Source of the DNA: Paenibacillus terricola
Lineage (GTDB): Bacteria; Bacillota; Bacilli; Paenibacillales; Paenibacillaceae
NCBI RefSeq assembly: GCF_014779765.1
Contig: NZ_JACXZA010000001.1
Location: 372,001 to 436,000, forward strand
DNA length: 64,000 nucleotides
Direction of reading: 5' to 3'
Below, piece after piece: positions 32,793-43,063 of this stretch (positions are counted from its first letter, which is position 1; each line of letters starts with the position of its first letter). Under the pieces are notes generated by a model, which was not told the origin of the DNA, did not search any database, and saw nothing but the letters and a program-made list of their open reading frames with translations. Made by a program: the position numbers and the translations under genes.

Positions 32793-34511
32793 ATGAACAG
32801 CTTACAGACACGCATCGTACTTGTATTCTCCGTTATTATTACGATTTCCGCCGCGGTGCTAGGATTCACCATTGTGAATGATGCGCAGCGGCTTGTTGTG
32901 CATTCGCTTGGAACACAAGCACAGACCATTGCCGAGCATGCTGCCAGTATAATTGATACAACGAAGTACGAGGCGCTGACGCCGGAGAGCGGCACAGATG
33001 GGTATTATGCGGAGCTTCGTGTGAAGTTAGATGAAATGAAGCAGGCATACGGACTGAAATATCTATACACAATGGGCAGAAATGTGAAGGATGGACAATC
33101 AGAATATTATTACATGGTGGACGGAGCGCCACTTGATCGGACGGAGGATGTATCTGCGCTTGGCGAGGTGGAAGAGGAGCAGTTCCAAGGTCTTGTTCAG
33201 GCATTTGATGATAAGCGGTCAATCGTTGGTGAGCTGACCGATGATGAAGAGTATGGGGCAACCGTTACGGCCTATATTCCGATTCGTAACGAAGCAGGCG
33301 ATATGATTGGCGTAGTTGGGGCGGACTTTGATGCGACGGATGTGTATGCGCTTATGAAGCGCAACCGGGCGACGGCGCTTATTATAGGAATCGGCGTTCT
33401 GGTCATCTCGCTCACCTTCACGATGCTATTCGCGAAGCGTCTTGTTGGCCCTTTGAAACGGCTGACGCATGAGATGTCGCGCGTGCAGCAGGGGGATCTG
33501 ACCGTGCGTGTAACAGCAGGCGGCAACGACGAGACAGGCAGGCTGGCAGGCGCCTTCCAATCGATGGTGGACGATCTAAGGGTAATGATATCCCGCTTGA
33601 ACGATAATGCTACACAGCTGCACTCTGCGTCGCAGGAGCTGACGGCAAGCGCAGAGCATACGCAGTATAATGCGGATCAGATTGCAGACTTAATCCGCGT
33701 AACCGAAGCCGAGAGCGTTAGACAGACCAGTCGCTCGGAGGAGGTCATGTCGGCGATCATGGAGACGGACAACTCCGTGCAGCGGATCGCAAGCGCTGCG
33801 AATGTAGTGGCAGCAGCATCCCATGACACAGCAGCAGAGGCAGCAGCAGGTGGTCAGTCGGTTCAACAGGCGCTCACACAGATGGAGTCGATTCATCGCA
33901 ACACTGCGTTGATGAAGGAAGATGTAGAGAAGCTGTCGGAGCGCTCGGATCAAATCCGCTCGGTCATGGAGATGATCGGGTCGATCGCTTCACAGACGAA
34001 TCTGCTGTCACTCAACGCTGCGATTGAGGCGGCTAGAGCAGGAGAGGAAGGCCGCGGCTTCGCCGTTGTCGCCGAGCAAGTGCGCAAGCTGGCTGTGCAA
34101 TCGGAAGAATCGTCACGCGTTGTTGCGGAGCTGATTACCGAGATGCTGGGACGCATTGAGCGTATCGTTGAATCGGTCAACACTGGGAATCAAGAGGCAG
34201 AGCAAGGGCTAATCATTGCACGCCGGGCGGAGCTGTCGTTTGAATCCATTATAGAAGAGATTGGCAAGGTGTCGTTGCAGATGGACGAGCTGTCTAGCGT
34301 AGCTGCGCGAATGGCAGCAGGCTCGAAGGAGGCTAATGCTGCTGGAGCGGAGCTTGCGAGCAGCATACAGCATGCATCGCAGCAATTTGCCCGCGTCACG
34401 GCATCGGCAGAGGAGCAGTCTGCGTCGATGCGCCAGATTTTCGCCTCATCGGAATCGCTCTCTGGCATGGCGAATCAGGTGACGGATATGATAGCGAAGT
34501 TCAAAGCATAA
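32793..34511 (+). CDS. Methyl-accepting chemotaxis protein
   Basis: A 572-residue membrane chemoreceptor: membrane segment 1 (about 7-27), an extracytoplasmic sensor of about 160 residues (single-Cache-like by layout), segment 2 (about 190-212), a HAMP domain ([20 protein letters not shown]), and a long coiled-coil signalling domain with the conserved hairpin tip [20 protein letters not shown] and [10 protein letters not shown]. It signals to CheA/CheW at cell poles. The ATG at 32793 follows GGAAGGGG at eight bases. It is a single gene; the ligand is unknown. Confidence 0.93.
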   Translation: MNSLQTRIVLVFSVIITISAAVLGFTIVNDAQRLVVHSLGTQAQTIAEHAASIIDTTKYEALTPESGTDGYYAELRVKLDEMKQAYGLKYLYTMGRNVKDGQSEYYYMVDGAPLDRTEDVSALGEVEEEQFQGLVQAFDDKRSIVGELTDDEEYGATVTAYIPIRNEAGDMIGVVGADFDATDVYALMKRNRATALIIGIGVLVISLTFTMLFAKRLVGPLKRLTHEMSRVQQGDLTVRVTAGGNDETGRLAGAFQSMVDDLRVMISRLNDNATQLHSASQELTASAEHTQYNADQIADLIRVTEAESVRQTSRSEEVMSAIMETDNSVQRIASAANVVAAASHDTAAEAAAGGQSVQQALTQMESIHRNTALMKEDVEKLSERSDQIRSVMEMIGSIASQTNLLSLNAAIEAARAGEEGRGFAVVAEQVRKLAVQSEESSRVVAELITEMLGRIERIVESVNTGNQEAEQGLIIARRAELSFESIIEEIGKVSLQMDELSSVAARMAAGSKEANAAGAELASSIQHASQQFARVTASAEEQSASMRQIFASSESLSGMANQVTDMIAKFKA

Positions 34512-34540
34512 GGAACAGTTCCGATGAGTCAGCCGTAATA

Positions 34541-34581
34541 AATAAGAGGACGTGGGCAACATGCCCCCGTCCTCTTATCTT
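34541..34581. terminator. Bidirectional terminator between the chemoreceptor and hemQ
   Basis: AATAAGAGGACG and CGTCCTCTTATC form the stem, with inner TGGGCAACATGCCC. It lies between converging genes. Confidence 0.8.
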
Positions 34582-35328
34582 TTATACAGATAGCAGTTTA
34601 GCCAGTTTCTCTGCATCCAGCAGATTGCCGACGTAGAAGTCGCCGAATTCACCGAAACGTGCGCTTACTTCGTCGAAACGCATTTCGTACACGAGCTTCT
34701 TGAATTGAAGCGCATCGTCTGCGAACAGCGTAACGCCCCATTCCCAGTTGTCGAAGCCAACGGAACCGGTAATGATCTGTTTCACTTTGCCAGCGTATTG
34801 ACGGCCGATCATGCCGTGGCTGCGCATCATGCCTTTGCGGTCGTCCATGCTGAGCATGTACCAGTTGTCGCCGCCGTCGCGGCGCTTGTTCATCGGGTAG
34901 AAGCAAATATGCTTCGACTTCGGCAGCGCTGGCTTCAGACGTGCAACAACTTCAGGAATTTGCAGAGGGTCGACGCCAGGTTGTCCCATGTAGTTGCTAA
35001 GCTCTACGATGCTGACGTACGAGTACGTTGACTTCGTGAAAGCGGCGAACGCCGACTTGTTGAATACCGTTTCCAGCTCGTTGAGCTCTTCAAGCGTCTC
35101 GCGCAGATGCATAATAACGAAATCGGCTTTCTGGCCGACGATCGAATAGAATGCAGTACTGCCTTGCTTCTGCTCGCCTGTTTGCTCCCAAGCGGCGAGG
35201 AACGATTGGAACTCGTCCGCTGCTGCAGCGCGCTCCGCAGCGCTTGCTGCTTTCCAAGCCTGCCAGTCGATAGAACGAAAATCGTGAAGGGCGTACCAGC
35301 CCTCTAATGTTTGTGCTGCTTCACTCAT
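34582..35328 (-). CDS. hemQ: Coproheme decarboxylase (HemQ/ChdC)
   Basis: A 248-residue enzyme of the Gram-positive coproporphyrin-dependent heme pathway; it oxidatively removes two carboxylates from coproheme to give heme b, using peroxide. Family stretches: [14 protein letters not shown] at the N-terminus, [15 protein letters not shown] with the catalytic tyrosine, [20 protein letters not shown], and [20 protein letters not shown] with the proximal heme-ligand histidine. Length is as usual (about 250). It has its own promoter region and a shared terminator with the chemoreceptor. Confidence 0.95.
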   Translation of the reverse strand: MSEAAQTLEGWYALHDFRSIDWQAWKAASAAERAAAADEFQSFLAAWEQTGEQKQGSTAFYSIVGQKADFVIMHLRETLEELNELETVFNKSAFAAFTKSTYSYVSIVELSNYMGQPGVDPLQIPEVVARLKPALPKSKHICFYPMNKRRDGGDNWYMLSMDDRKGMMRSHGMIGRQYAGKVKQIITGSVGFDNWEWGVTLFADDALQFKKLVYEMRFDEVSARFGEFGDFYVGNLLDAEKLAKLLSV

Positions 35329-35462
35329 TGTTCATAACCTCCGCTGCTATCTATTTGTTGCAATCGCATGATTCATCTTCGCATTGCCTTTCATTGTTTT
35401 CATTGTAGCGTAACGAATAGTCGACGGCAAATGGCGGACTTGTGACATTTGATCATAGTAAA

Positions 35463-35491
35463 TTGACTTAAGGACACGCTTTCATTAGAAT
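35463..35491 (+). promoter_or_regulatory. Probable sigma-A promoter of yuiB
   Basis: TTGACT (35463-35468), 17-base spacer, TAGAAT (35486-35491), 71 bases before the yuiB start. Confidence 0.65.
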
Positions 35492-35562
35492 AAAAACGAT
35501 ATGTACTAGAATATGGACGTTACGTACGTCCGTTCACGGAGAGTAAAGGAGTTAGACGGCAT

Positions 35563-35850
35563 ATGGTTCAATTGATTGTGGCAATGGTGCTGTTCTTTAT
35601 AATGATGTTCGGCATCGGGTTCATTCTGAATATGCTTATGAAGACGACCTGGTTCCCTATTTATTTGTTCATTATCGTGCTGCTGCCGCTTATGATCTGG
35701 GGAACATGGGATAAGAGCATTTCGTTCAGCGACAACTTCACATCCTTCACATTCGTAGATGTGCTGCCTGCGATTACGGCACTTGTAGGTGCGTATGTGA
35801 GCGGTTGGACGATTCAAGCGCTTCGCCGCGGCGGGTACAAAATGTTCTAA
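35563..35850 (+). CDS. yuiB: YuiB-family membrane protein
   Basis: A 95-residue membrane protein with three hydrophobic segments (about 2-25, 30-48, 60-85), matching B. subtilis YuiB, of unknown function. AAAGGAG is 11 bases upstream of the ATG. In B. subtilis yuiB lies near the NADH dehydrogenase-like and yumC genes, and the same genes are close by in this window. Confidence 0.85.
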   Translation: MVQLIVAMVLFFIMMFGIGFILNMLMKTTWFPIYLFIIVLLPLMIWGTWDKSISFSDNFTSFTFVDVLPAITALVGAYVSGWTIQALRRGGYKMF

Positions 35851-35869
35851 ATCATTACAAATGCTTATG

Positions 35870-35906
35870 GATTCCCCTGATGTGTACATCGGGGGAATTT
35901 TTTTTA
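35870..35906 (+). terminator. Intrinsic terminator after yuiB
   Basis: GATTCCCCTGATG and CATCGGGGGAATT form the stem around TGTA, followed by eight T residues. Confidence 0.88.
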
Positions 35907-36013
35907 CCTATCGTGAGGTCATGATGGAGGTTTTTTCATTTTTCGACATCTGCCAAGCGGCACATCATTTGTGATAGAATGAGAGGAAACATAGAACGGA
36001 TGGGGTGGATGCA

Positions 36014-37552
36014 ATGCGCATCGGTCATTTGATGCAGTTTACGGAACACCACCGATACTACACATTTCGCGGCTTTTCGCTAAGTCCGCTGGATATGCGG
36101 ATGCTCTCGCTTATTTATCAGCCAATGATTGGCGCTTCAGCGATCGGTCTCTATCAATTGCTGTACCACGGCGTTATGGAAGGACGGACTGGCTATTCGT
36201 CGGTTGAGCCGCATCGGATGCTGTTTCTGGCGCTTGGACTGCAGATGAATGAGGACGGACGGAAGAGACTGCTGAACGATACGTCTCGGTTGGAAGCGGT
36301 AGGTCTGCTGCAGACATCTCGCCTTGCTGTGCCGGACAATGATGATTATGTTTATGAATACGAGCTGCTGGCACCGCTGTCTCCGGAAGAATTTTTCCGC
36401 AATCAGCATCTGGCGCTGCTGCTTCGGGATCAGATCGGCAAATATGCCGTTATCGCGCTTCGTGAATCGTTTAACAGCAAGGAACCGGACGAGCTGGCAG
36501 AAGCGCGTTGGAATAAGGAAAATGTTTCGGTGCCATTCTACGAGCTGTTCCGTCTTAACACTTCAAAGGTCGATGATGAGTTGGAGCAGGCGCTCAGCGA
36601 GGTAGCGCCATCTCGACAGCCATCGGTACCGAAGCCGCCGCCGTCCGAAACGGCAGGCCTCACCGTTGGCGAGCTGTTGATGCGATTCCCGCGCGGGGCG
36701 GCCAATCGCAAGTATGTCGAGCGGCTGCGCGGCGACGACGATACGATGGCACAACTTAATTATGTTGCTTACAAATACAATATCGGAGCGGCGGATATTT
36801 GCCGGTTGCTCGATGAGGATGGCGTATTCACCTCGCAAGGGGAACTGCTGGTGGACGAGCTTCAGCTGCGAGCGAACCAGATGTACCGACAAGATAAGAA
36901 ACGCGAAGCGGACCGACAGCGCATAACGGCTAGATCGAACATGATGTCTGCTTCAGACGAATCGGTCGATCAGGATGAAGAAGATGAGTTCGGCGTGCCG
37001 GAGGAGTTGTTTATGCCGGTGCCGAAGCAGCTCGAAGGGCGTTGTGATGTGCCTCAGTACAATATGCTTATGCGCAATGAGCCGCATACCCGGTTCTTAC
37101 AGCGCTATTTCCCTGGGGCCGTTCCTGAATGGATCGATCGGACTTTCGAGCGAATCGATCTGAATTATAAGCTTCCTCCTTCTGTTATTAACGTACTTAT
37201 TCATTATGTTATTGGAACGAATGATTCACAGCGCGTTACCAAAACATTCATCGAGGCGGTTGCCTCCAACATGTTGTTGAAAGGTATCGATACGTTCGAG
37301 AAGGCAGTCGGTTATGTGCGTGAACAGCAGCAATTGGAAGCGGACAAGGCACGCCAGCAGCAGGTTGGCGCAGCGGCGCCTTCGCGCGCAGGCGGAGCTG
37401 GGGGCGGACGCGGAAGAGGCCGAGCCGGGGCAGGAGCGGCGCGGAAACCGGCGATTCCGATTGTACAAGCGCAAGAGCAGAGCGGCGCACCGTCAGCTGA
37501 GAAGCTGGAGGAGCTGCGGCGGTTAGCGCGAAAGCTGGATGGTAAGAAATAA
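36014..37552 (+). CDS. dnaB: Replication initiation and membrane attachment protein DnaB (Firmicutes type)
   Basis: A 512-residue helicase-loading protein of the Bacillus DnaB/DnaD family (not the helicase of the same name). It works with DnaD and DnaI to load the replicative helicase at oriC. The N-terminal winged-helix part begins RYYTFRGFSLSPLDMRMLSL; the C-terminal DnaB/DnaD domain includes INVLIHYVIGTNDSQRVTKTF. Between residues about 450 and 485 is a Gly/Ala/Arg-rich linker (RAGGAGGGRGRGRAGAGAAR) longer than usual. The ATG at 36014 follows GGGGTGG; the GTG at 36005 overlaps it. dnaI follows by 36 bases, as in Bacillus. Confidence 0.93.
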   Translation: MRIGHLMQFTEHHRYYTFRGFSLSPLDMRMLSLIYQPMIGASAIGLYQLLYHGVMEGRTGYSSVEPHRMLFLALGLQMNEDGRKRLLNDTSRLEAVGLLQTSRLAVPDNDDYVYEYELLAPLSPEEFFRNQHLALLLRDQIGKYAVIALRESFNSKEPDELAEARWNKENVSVPFYELFRLNTSKVDDELEQALSEVAPSRQPSVPKPPPSETAGLTVGELLMRFPRGAANRKYVERLRGDDDTMAQLNYVAYKYNIGAADICRLLDEDGVFTSQGELLVDELQLRANQMYRQDKKREADRQRITARSNMMSASDESVDQDEEDEFGVPEELFMPVPKQLEGRCDVPQYNMLMRNEPHTRFLQRYFPGAVPEWIDRTFERIDLNYKLPPSVINVLIHYVIGTNDSQRVTKTFIEAVASNMLLKGIDTFEKAVGYVREQQQLEADKARQQQVGAAAPSRAGGAGGGRGRGRAGAGAARKPAIPIVQAQEQSGAPSAEKLEELRRLARKLDGKK

Positions 37553-37588
37553 GAACATTGACGGCGACGATGGAGATGATGAATCAGT

Positions 37589-38542
37589 ATGGAATCGCTT
37601 GGCGAATTGCTAAAAAGAACGCCAATGGGGAACGAAGCCCTGCGGCGTTCCGCTGAATTAATGGACGAGCTGCTTGCGGACCCGCTCGTGGAGCGGTTCC
37701 GGGCGAAGAACCCAGAGCTGGACACCAATACGATCCGTCTTAATCTGAATCGGTTCTATCAATATGTGAAGGAATACCGCAATTGCGAGCGGTGTCCAGG
37801 GCTTGATCTGTGCCCCAATGATTTCGAGGGCCATTATACGATGCTTTCTTGTGACAACGTGAACGGCGAAGTGCGTCTATATGATCGTAAGGTTTCCTGC
37901 AAGAAGTTTATTGCCCGTCAGAATGAAGAGCAAATCCGCAGCCGTGTCCGAAGCTTCTACATCGACGAGACGGCGCTGCGTAACGGCTATTCGGCCGATG
38001 AGATTCTAACGAATGACTTAGGCCGAATGGAAGCTGTCGGACATCTGCTGGAGTATATCGACCGGACCAAAGAGCAGGGGCTGCAGACTTCCGGTTTATA
38101 TCTGGAAGGCCATTTCGGCACCGGGAAGACATTCCTTATGTGCTATCTGCTGCATGAGCTTGCGAAGGCGGGCTATTCCGGCGTGATCGTGTACATGCCG
38201 GACTTCGTAGAAGATTTGAAGGCGATGATGCATGAGCCAGGCAAGCTGAAGGAAACGGTCGACATGATGAAGGAGACCGACCTGCTTATTTTCGACGATA
38301 TCGGGGCCGAGAATTTAAGTCCTTGGGTGCGCGATCATGTGATGGGCGGCATTCTGAACTATCGGATGCAGCGGAAGCCTACGTTCTACACATCGAACCT
38401 TGATCTCGAAGCACTGGAGCAGCATTTTAGCTTTACGAGCAAGGAAGGCGACGACCGTCATAAGGGCGAGCGGATTATGGAGCGAATTCGATCTTATGTG
38501 GACGTCGTTCGTGTGACAGGTACCAATAAGCGGAAACGCTAA
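37589..38542 (+). CDS. dnaI: Primosomal helicase loader DnaI
   Basis: A 317-residue AAA+ ATPase that loads the replicative helicase. N-terminal zinc-binding part with CERCPGLDLCPND and a later CDN...CKKF cysteine set; the Walker A motif is GHFGTGKTFLM near residue 175 and Walker B is LLIFDDIGAE near 235; the arginine-finger segment is in the C-terminal GERIMERIRSY. Length and order (dnaB then dnaI) match the conserved Bacillales operon. Confidence 0.95.
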   Translation: MESLGELLKRTPMGNEALRRSAELMDELLADPLVERFRAKNPELDTNTIRLNLNRFYQYVKEYRNCERCPGLDLCPNDFEGHYTMLSCDNVNGEVRLYDRKVSCKKFIARQNEEQIRSRVRSFYIDETALRNGYSADEILTNDLGRMEAVGHLLEYIDRTKEQGLQTSGLYLEGHFGTGKTFLMCYLLHELAKAGYSGVIVYMPDFVEDLKAMMHEPGKLKETVDMMKETDLLIFDDIGAENLSPWVRDHVMGGILNYRMQRKPTFYTSNLDLEALEQHFSFTSKEGDDRHKGERIMERIRSYVDVVRVTGTNKRKR

Positions 38543-38561
38543 TAAAGTTATTCCTATAATC

Positions 38562-38606
38562 GAGCCAGGCGAGGGACACTGATATGTTCTTCGCCTGGCT
38601 TTTTTG
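38562..38606 (+). terminator. Intrinsic terminator after dnaB-dnaI
   Basis: AGCCAGGCGA and TCGCCTGGCT form a perfect 10-bp stem followed by TTTTT. Confidence 0.88.
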
Positions 38607-38713
38607 GTGTCTGCTGGCAGCAACCGACATTGCGAATCGTGAGGGAAACGGTTCAATTATGTTCATACTAAGGACGGGTTACGCATAACAAATGCGATAA
38701 AGGAGCCGGTCCA

Positions 38714-39469
38714 ATGCAGGTACATCGTATAAGCAAACATAAGATTGTGAAGACGGCTGTGGCAGCGTCGGTCGCACTAATGCTATCGGCATGCGGTGAG
38801 AACGTAAAGCCTAATGAGCCGCAGAAGCATTCCACGGCGCAGTCGATCAAAGGGCCAAGTCCAAATACGGTTCATTCCAAGGGGAAAACAGCGCATCGGA
38901 TTAATATGAATGCGTATCAGTCGACTCCGCCTACGAATATCGTCAGCCGAAGCCGCAGCTATCAAACGAGCGAACCGACGAATAAGCAAATTCACCATCA
39001 GTTCATTGAACGGATCAGCGAGCTTGCGAAGCAGGGGCAGATGGTGAACGCGGACAATTTTGCGGTGGGAAAAACGAAAATTGATGAAGTGCATAAGGCT
39101 TGGGGCGAGCCTAACCGCAAGGAAGGCGGATTTCATCAGTACATGCCAGGCATGATGAAAGGGACGATCGCATTCAGCCCCGGCCGAGGCGGCGTGCTGA
39201 AGGAGATCCGTATTTCGGAGACGGGCCTTGACCCGATCAAGGATGGCGCGAAGATTACATCATCAGAGGTACGCTCGACGCTCGGCAAACCATTCTCGAT
39301 GCGCAAATCGGGCAAGAAGACGATTCTCTTGTACAAAAGAGGACCATATCAGCTGAAATTCGCTTATACGACGCCGAAGCCAACACGTACGAATAATGCG
39401 ATTCCGCTTGATTATGTCAGCGTCGTATCACCGAAGGCTGATAAGCCGCTAAGCGTAAAAAGCCGCTAG
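38714..39469 (+). CDS. YjgB-family (DUF4309) lipoprotein
   Basis: A 251-residue lipoprotein: signal peptide with lipobox LSAC (cysteine near residue 33), a 60-residue Ser/Thr/Asn-rich tether, and a C-terminal YjgB/DUF4309 domain. The tell-tale parts are FAVGKTKIDEVHKAWGEPNR, PGRGGVLKEIRISE and VRSTLGKPFSMRKSG. The domain occurs in secreted or cell-wall-bound proteins of Bacillales; its function is not known. It stands alone with its own terminator. Confidence 0.85.
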   Translation: MQVHRISKHKIVKTAVAASVALMLSACGENVKPNEPQKHSTAQSIKGPSPNTVHSKGKTAHRINMNAYQSTPPTNIVSRSRSYQTSEPTNKQIHHQFIERISELAKQGQMVNADNFAVGKTKIDEVHKAWGEPNRKEGGFHQYMPGMMKGTIAFSPGRGGVLKEIRISETGLDPIKDGAKITSSEVRSTLGKPFSMRKSGKKTILLYKRGPYQLKFAYTTPKPTRTNNAIPLDYVSVVSPKADKPLSVKSR

Positions 39470-39490
39470 CAGCGAGCATTTAAACACTTA

Positions 39491-39540
39491 CAAGCAGACC
39501 TTCACGGCAGTGGTAAAGCCGCTTGAAGGCCTGCTTTTTG
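39491..39540 (+). terminator. Intrinsic terminator after the YjgB-family gene
   Basis: AAGCAGaCCTTCA and TGAAGGCCTGCTT form the stem, followed by TTTG. Confidence 0.8.
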
Positions 39541-39604
39541 CATGCCTTGAATCGTCTGAATAATTAAATCTTATAATCCTTATCAGATTTATTGAAATTA
39601 ATCG

Positions 39605-39634
39605 TTGACACTGGCATTTGTTCCCTGATAGAAT
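39605..39634 (+). promoter_or_regulatory. Sigma-A promoter of the sulfate transport operon
   Basis: TTGACA (39605-39610), an 18-base spacer, TAGAAT (39629-39634). It lies 71 bases before the first gene. Confidence 0.75.
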
Positions 39635-39652
39635 CAGAACATCAAATCATAA

Positions 39653-39679
39653 CCAACTAAACAGGTAGGGATTAGTTGG
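39653..39679. promoter_or_regulatory. Inverted repeat in the sulfate operon leader
   Basis: CCAACTAA and TTAGTTGG form a perfect 8-bp dyad with 11 bases between, beginning about a dozen bases after the expected transcription start. It is a candidate operator for a sulfur regulator (CymR-type or CysL-like); which one is not shown by the sequence. Confidence 0.5.
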
Positions 39680-39704
39680 AATCTTCTTAAGGGGTGCATG
39701 ATCT

Positions 39705-40814
39705 ATGGCAAAACGGTCTACTTTGAAATGGTTCTCGATTATTCTCGCAGTATCACTGGTGCTGACAGCTTGCGGATCGAAAGATAAAGAAGATAAAGCA
39801 AGCACGGATAAATCGACATCGACAGGTTCGACGACTACAGAGCAAACGACAGATACGGAGAAGAAAGAGCCGCTTAAGCCGGTCGAACTCCTGAACGTAT
39901 CGTATGATCCAACTCGTGAGCTGTATGAAGCTTATAACAAAGCGTTCGCTGCGCATTGGAAGCAAGAGACGGGCCAAGAGGTGACGATCAAGCAGTCGCA
40001 CGGCGGTTCGGGCAAACAAAGCTTGGCTGTTATCGATGGATTGAAGGCTGACGTCGTAACGCTTGCGCTAGGTTATGATATCGATGCGATTCAGAACAAA
40101 GGCCTGATCAATCAAGGCTGGCAGAGCAAGTTCGAGAGCAACAGCTCGCCGTACACGTCGACGATCGTCTTCCTCGTTCGCAAAGGCAATCCGAAGGGCA
40201 TCAAGGACTGGGATGATCTGGTGAAGGATGGCGTAGAGGTTATTACACCGAATCCGAAGACGTCCGGCGGTGCACGTTGGAACTATCTCGCAGCTTGGGG
40301 TTATGCACTGAAGCATAACAACAACGATGAAACGAAGGCGCAAGAGTTCGTACAGAAGCTGTATAAAAACGTTCCGGTGCTCGACTCCGGCGCACGCGGC
40401 TCCACGACGACGTTCGTAGAGCGCGGAATTGGCGACGTGCTGCTTGCTTGGGAGAACGAAGCGTTCCTGTCCATCAATGAGCTCGGCCCGGACAAATTCG
40501 AAATCGTATACCCATCGCTCAGCATCTTGGCTGAACCGCCAGTCGCTGTTGTCGATAAAGTTGCGGACTCCCGCGGTACACGCGAAGTATCGGAAGCGTA
40601 TCTGAAATACTTGTATTCGGAAGAAGGCCAACGCATTGCGGCTCAGAACTACTACCGTCCGCGTCTGCAATCGGTAGCGGATGAGTTCAAGGATCAATTC
40701 AAATCGCTTGAGCTGTTGACGATCGATAAGGATTTCGGCGGCTGGCAGGAAGCACAGAAGAAGCATTTTGCTGATAACGGCATTTTCGATAAAATCTACG
40801 TTCCAGGGAAATAA
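39705..40814 (+). CDS. sbp: Sulfate ABC transporter, solute-binding lipoprotein
   Basis: A 369-residue extracellular lipoprotein that captures sulfate or thiosulfate for import. Lipobox LTAC (cysteine near residue 23), a Ser/Thr/Lys-rich tether, then the sulfate-binding family: [38 protein letters not shown] with the anion-binding loop, [35 protein letters not shown], and [13 protein letters not shown]. It is the first gene of sbp-cysT-cysW-yezD. Confidence 0.94.
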   Translation: MAKRSTLKWFSIILAVSLVLTACGSKDKEDKASTDKSTSTGSTTTEQTTDTEKKEPLKPVELLNVSYDPTRELYEAYNKAFAAHWKQETGQEVTIKQSHGGSGKQSLAVIDGLKADVVTLALGYDIDAIQNKGLINQGWQSKFESNSSPYTSTIVFLVRKGNPKGIKDWDDLVKDGVEVITPNPKTSGGARWNYLAAWGYALKHNNNDETKAQEFVQKLYKNVPVLDSGARGSTTTFVERGIGDVLLAWENEAFLSINELGPDKFEIVYPSLSILAEPPVAVVDKVADSRGTREVSEAYLKYLYSEEGQRIAAQNYYRPRLQSVADEFKDQFKSLELLTIDKDFGGWQEAQKKHFADNGIFDKIYVPGK

Positions 40815-40857
40815 GCATGACATTGATCTTACAGATTTTGCAAGGAGCTGACTTCAC

Positions 40858-41691
40858 ATGAAAGGTTCCGCTATCCGCCGGGTTCTTCCGGGATTCGGTT
40901 TATCACTCGGCTATACGATCTTCTACTTGAGCGTCATCGTCCTCATCCCGCTCTCCGGCGTGTTCATCAAGACCGCCGGAATGGGATGGTCGGACTTCTG
41001 GCATACGATCTGGAATACGCGTGTTATTGCGGCGTACAAGATTAGTTTCCTCACTGCATTGTCCGCAGCAGGCATTAACGCCGTGTTCGGACTGTTGATC
41101 GCTTGGGTGCTTGTACGTTATAAGTTCCCGGGCAAGTCCATCGTCGACAGCCTCGTTGATTTGCCTTTTGCACTGCCAACAGCGGTTGCGGGTATCGCAT
41201 TGACGACGATCTATGCGCAGAATGGCTTGATTGGTTCAAAGCTGGAACCGCTCGGGATTAAGGTTGCGTTCACGCCGCTAGGGATTACGATCGCACTTGT
41301 TTTCATCGGACTTCCCTTCGTCGTTAGGACGGTACAGCCGATTCTACAGGATCTTGAGAAGGATACGGAGGAAGCGGCCGTCATGTTGGGCGCTCACCGC
41401 TGGCGGACGTTCAGCCGCATTATCCTGCCGGAGATTGCGCCGGCGCTGCTGACGGGCTTCGCGCTTGCGTTTGCTCGTGGTATCGGCGAATATGGCTCGG
41501 TTGTGTTTATCTCCGGCAACATGCCGCTGAGGACAGAGATTACGCCGCTGCTCATTATGACGAAGCTGGAACAGTTCGACTACGCTGGTGCGACAGCAAT
41601 TGCCCTTGTCATGCTCGTCTTCTCCTTTATTGCGCTGCTGATCATTAACGTCCTGCAGTCGAGAATTAGTAAACGGACGACATCAGCTTAA
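40858..41691 (+). CDS. cysT: Sulfate ABC transporter permease CysT
   Basis: A 277-residue inner-membrane permease with about six membrane segments and the EAA loop ([20 protein letters not shown]) that contacts the ATPase. The N-terminus [21 protein letters not shown] and the stretch [19 protein letters not shown] are typical of CysT/CysU. It forms the channel with CysW. Confidence 0.95.
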   Translation: MKGSAIRRVLPGFGLSLGYTIFYLSVIVLIPLSGVFIKTAGMGWSDFWHTIWNTRVIAAYKISFLTALSAAGINAVFGLLIAWVLVRYKFPGKSIVDSLVDLPFALPTAVAGIALTTIYAQNGLIGSKLEPLGIKVAFTPLGITIALVFIGLPFVVRTVQPILQDLEKDTEEAAVMLGAHRWRTFSRIILPEIAPALLTGFALAFARGIGEYGSVVFISGNMPLRTEITPLLIMTKLEQFDYAGATAIALVMLVFSFIALLIINVLQSRISKRTTSA

Positions 41692-41720
41692 ACCAATAGG
41701 AGAAGGGGAGGGATTGTACA

Positions 41721-42593
41721 ATGGCTGGAGCGATTACTGCACATCTGTCGGAAGAAGCATCGGTAAGGCCGAAGCATATTAATGAGTCTGGTTTTGTTCG
41801 TTTCGTGTTAATAGGCATTGCGCTCTTATTTCTGACCTTGATGGTCGTATTGCCTCTCGTCACCGTGTTCTACGAGGGGCTGAAGAAAGGGTGGGATGTT
41901 TACGTTGCCGCGTTGACCGATTCGGATGCGAAGTCGGCGCTCAAGCTGACGCTCATCGTGTCGCTGATCGCGATTCCGCTCAACACCGTATTCGGTATAA
42001 TGGCAGCTTGGGCCATTACGAAATTCAAGTTCCGCGGCCGTAATTTTCTTATTACGCTGATCGATTTGCCTTTTGCGGTATCGCCGGTTATATCAGGTCT
42101 TATCTATGTGCTCTTATTTGGCGCTCAAGGGTTTCTCGGTCCATGGCTCGATGAGCATGGCATTCAGATCGTATTCGCACTGCCGGGTATCGTTCTGGCG
42201 ACGATATTCGTCACTTTCCCATTCGTGGCGCGCGAGCTTATTCCGCTGATGGATGCTCAAGGCGTACAGGAGGAAGAAGCTGCAGTCAGTTTGGGAGCTA
42301 AAGGCTTTAAGCTGTTCTGGCATGTAACGCTGCCGAATATTAAGTGGGGCTTGCTCTACGGTATTATCTTGTGCAACGCGAGGGCAATGGGCGAATTCGG
42401 TGCGGTGTCGGTCATCTCCGGCCACATCCGCGGCGAGACGAACACTCTCCCGCTGCATATTGAAATTTTGTATAACGAATATCAGTTTTCCGCGTCGTTC
42501 GCTGTTGCGTCACTGCTTGTCATGCTGGCGCTCATAACATTGGTAGCTAAAAAATTGATTGAGTGGAGGGGATCGAAATGGCAAAGCAAGTAG
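41721..42593 (+). CDS. cysW: Sulfate ABC transporter permease CysW
   Basis: A 290-residue permease with about six membrane segments and EAA loop ([20 protein letters not shown]). [20 protein letters not shown] and [20 protein letters not shown] are CysW hallmarks. The last 16 bases overlap the yezD-like gene. No CysA ATPase gene follows in this window. Confidence 0.95.
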   Translation: MAGAITAHLSEEASVRPKHINESGFVRFVLIGIALLFLTLMVVLPLVTVFYEGLKKGWDVYVAALTDSDAKSALKLTLIVSLIAIPLNTVFGIMAAWAITKFKFRGRNFLITLIDLPFAVSPVISGLIYVLLFGAQGFLGPWLDEHGIQIVFALPGIVLATIFVTFPFVARELIPLMDAQGVQEEEAAVSLGAKGFKLFWHVTLPNIKWGLLYGIILCNARAMGEFGAVSVISGHIRGETNTLPLHIEILYNEYQFSASFAVASLLVMLALITLVAKKLIEWRGSKWQSK

Positions 42594-42832
42594 AACTGAA
42601 TGAATGGTGGCAGGAGCGCATCTCGGATCAATTAGAAGGAATGGAATACGGTTCTGTGCTCATCACCGTACATGACGGGCGCATCGTCCAGATCGACCGG
42701 ACGGAGCGCAAACGTTTCGACCCTTCCGCAGGCGTGACGCCTGCAGTGGCGAAACCGGATGCAACATCTGAGAAGAAAGCGGCTCAACCGCTTAAAGCCG
42801 CGTCGCGTAACAACAAAGTTGCGAACGGTTAA
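42578..42832 (+). CDS. YezD-family (DUF2292) protein
   Basis: An 84-residue protein of the YezD/DUF2292 family. The core [20 protein letters not shown] followed by [17 protein letters not shown] is diagnostic; the C-terminal 30 residues are an Ala/Lys-rich tail. The family is often found in operons for sulfate uptake or assimilation in Firmicutes, as here; its function is not known. The ATG at 42578 follows GGAGGGG and lies inside the end of cysW. Confidence 0.88.
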   Translation: MAKQVELNEWWQERISDQLEGMEYGSVLITVHDGRIVQIDRTERKRFDPSAGVTPAVAKPDATSEKKAAQPLKAASRNNKVANG

Positions 42833-42860
42833 GAATTACAGCAGCGGTAGATAAACAACT

Positions 42861-42914
42861 TGCCCGGAACGGAAATAACGCAATTGCTGCGTTTGCCGTA
42901 GCCGGGCTTTTTAA
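42861..42914 (+). terminator. Intrinsic terminator after the sulfate operon
   Basis: GCCCGG and CCGGGC form the outer stem and AACGCAattgcTGCGTT the inner one, followed by TTTTTAA. Confidence 0.78.
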
Positions 42915-43010
42915 TGAAGGTTTATGGAAGATTTAACAAAAATTAAGTTTACATTCCAATTTCAAGAATGGTAATCTTTATTTAATAATGAATCCTTAAG
43001 GGGATTAATT

Positions 43011-43050
43011 ACACAAAGGGAGCGGGGTGCTTACTCGCTTCCTATTGTGT
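43011..43050 (+). repeat. Leader hairpin before the EF-hand-like lipoprotein gene
   Basis: ACACAA and TTGTGT, then AGGGAGCG and CGCTTCCT, pair around an 11-base loop. It ends 13 bases before the start codon, close to the AGGAGGAAG ribosome site, and could influence translation. No T-run follows. Confidence 0.5.
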
Positions 43051-43063
43051 TTAGGAGGAAGAA

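Noticed and set aside
35341-35462. Fur or heme-regulated operator near hemQ
   Set aside because: I looked for a dyad in the hemQ-yuiB space and found none better than chance; only the yuiB promoter is supported.
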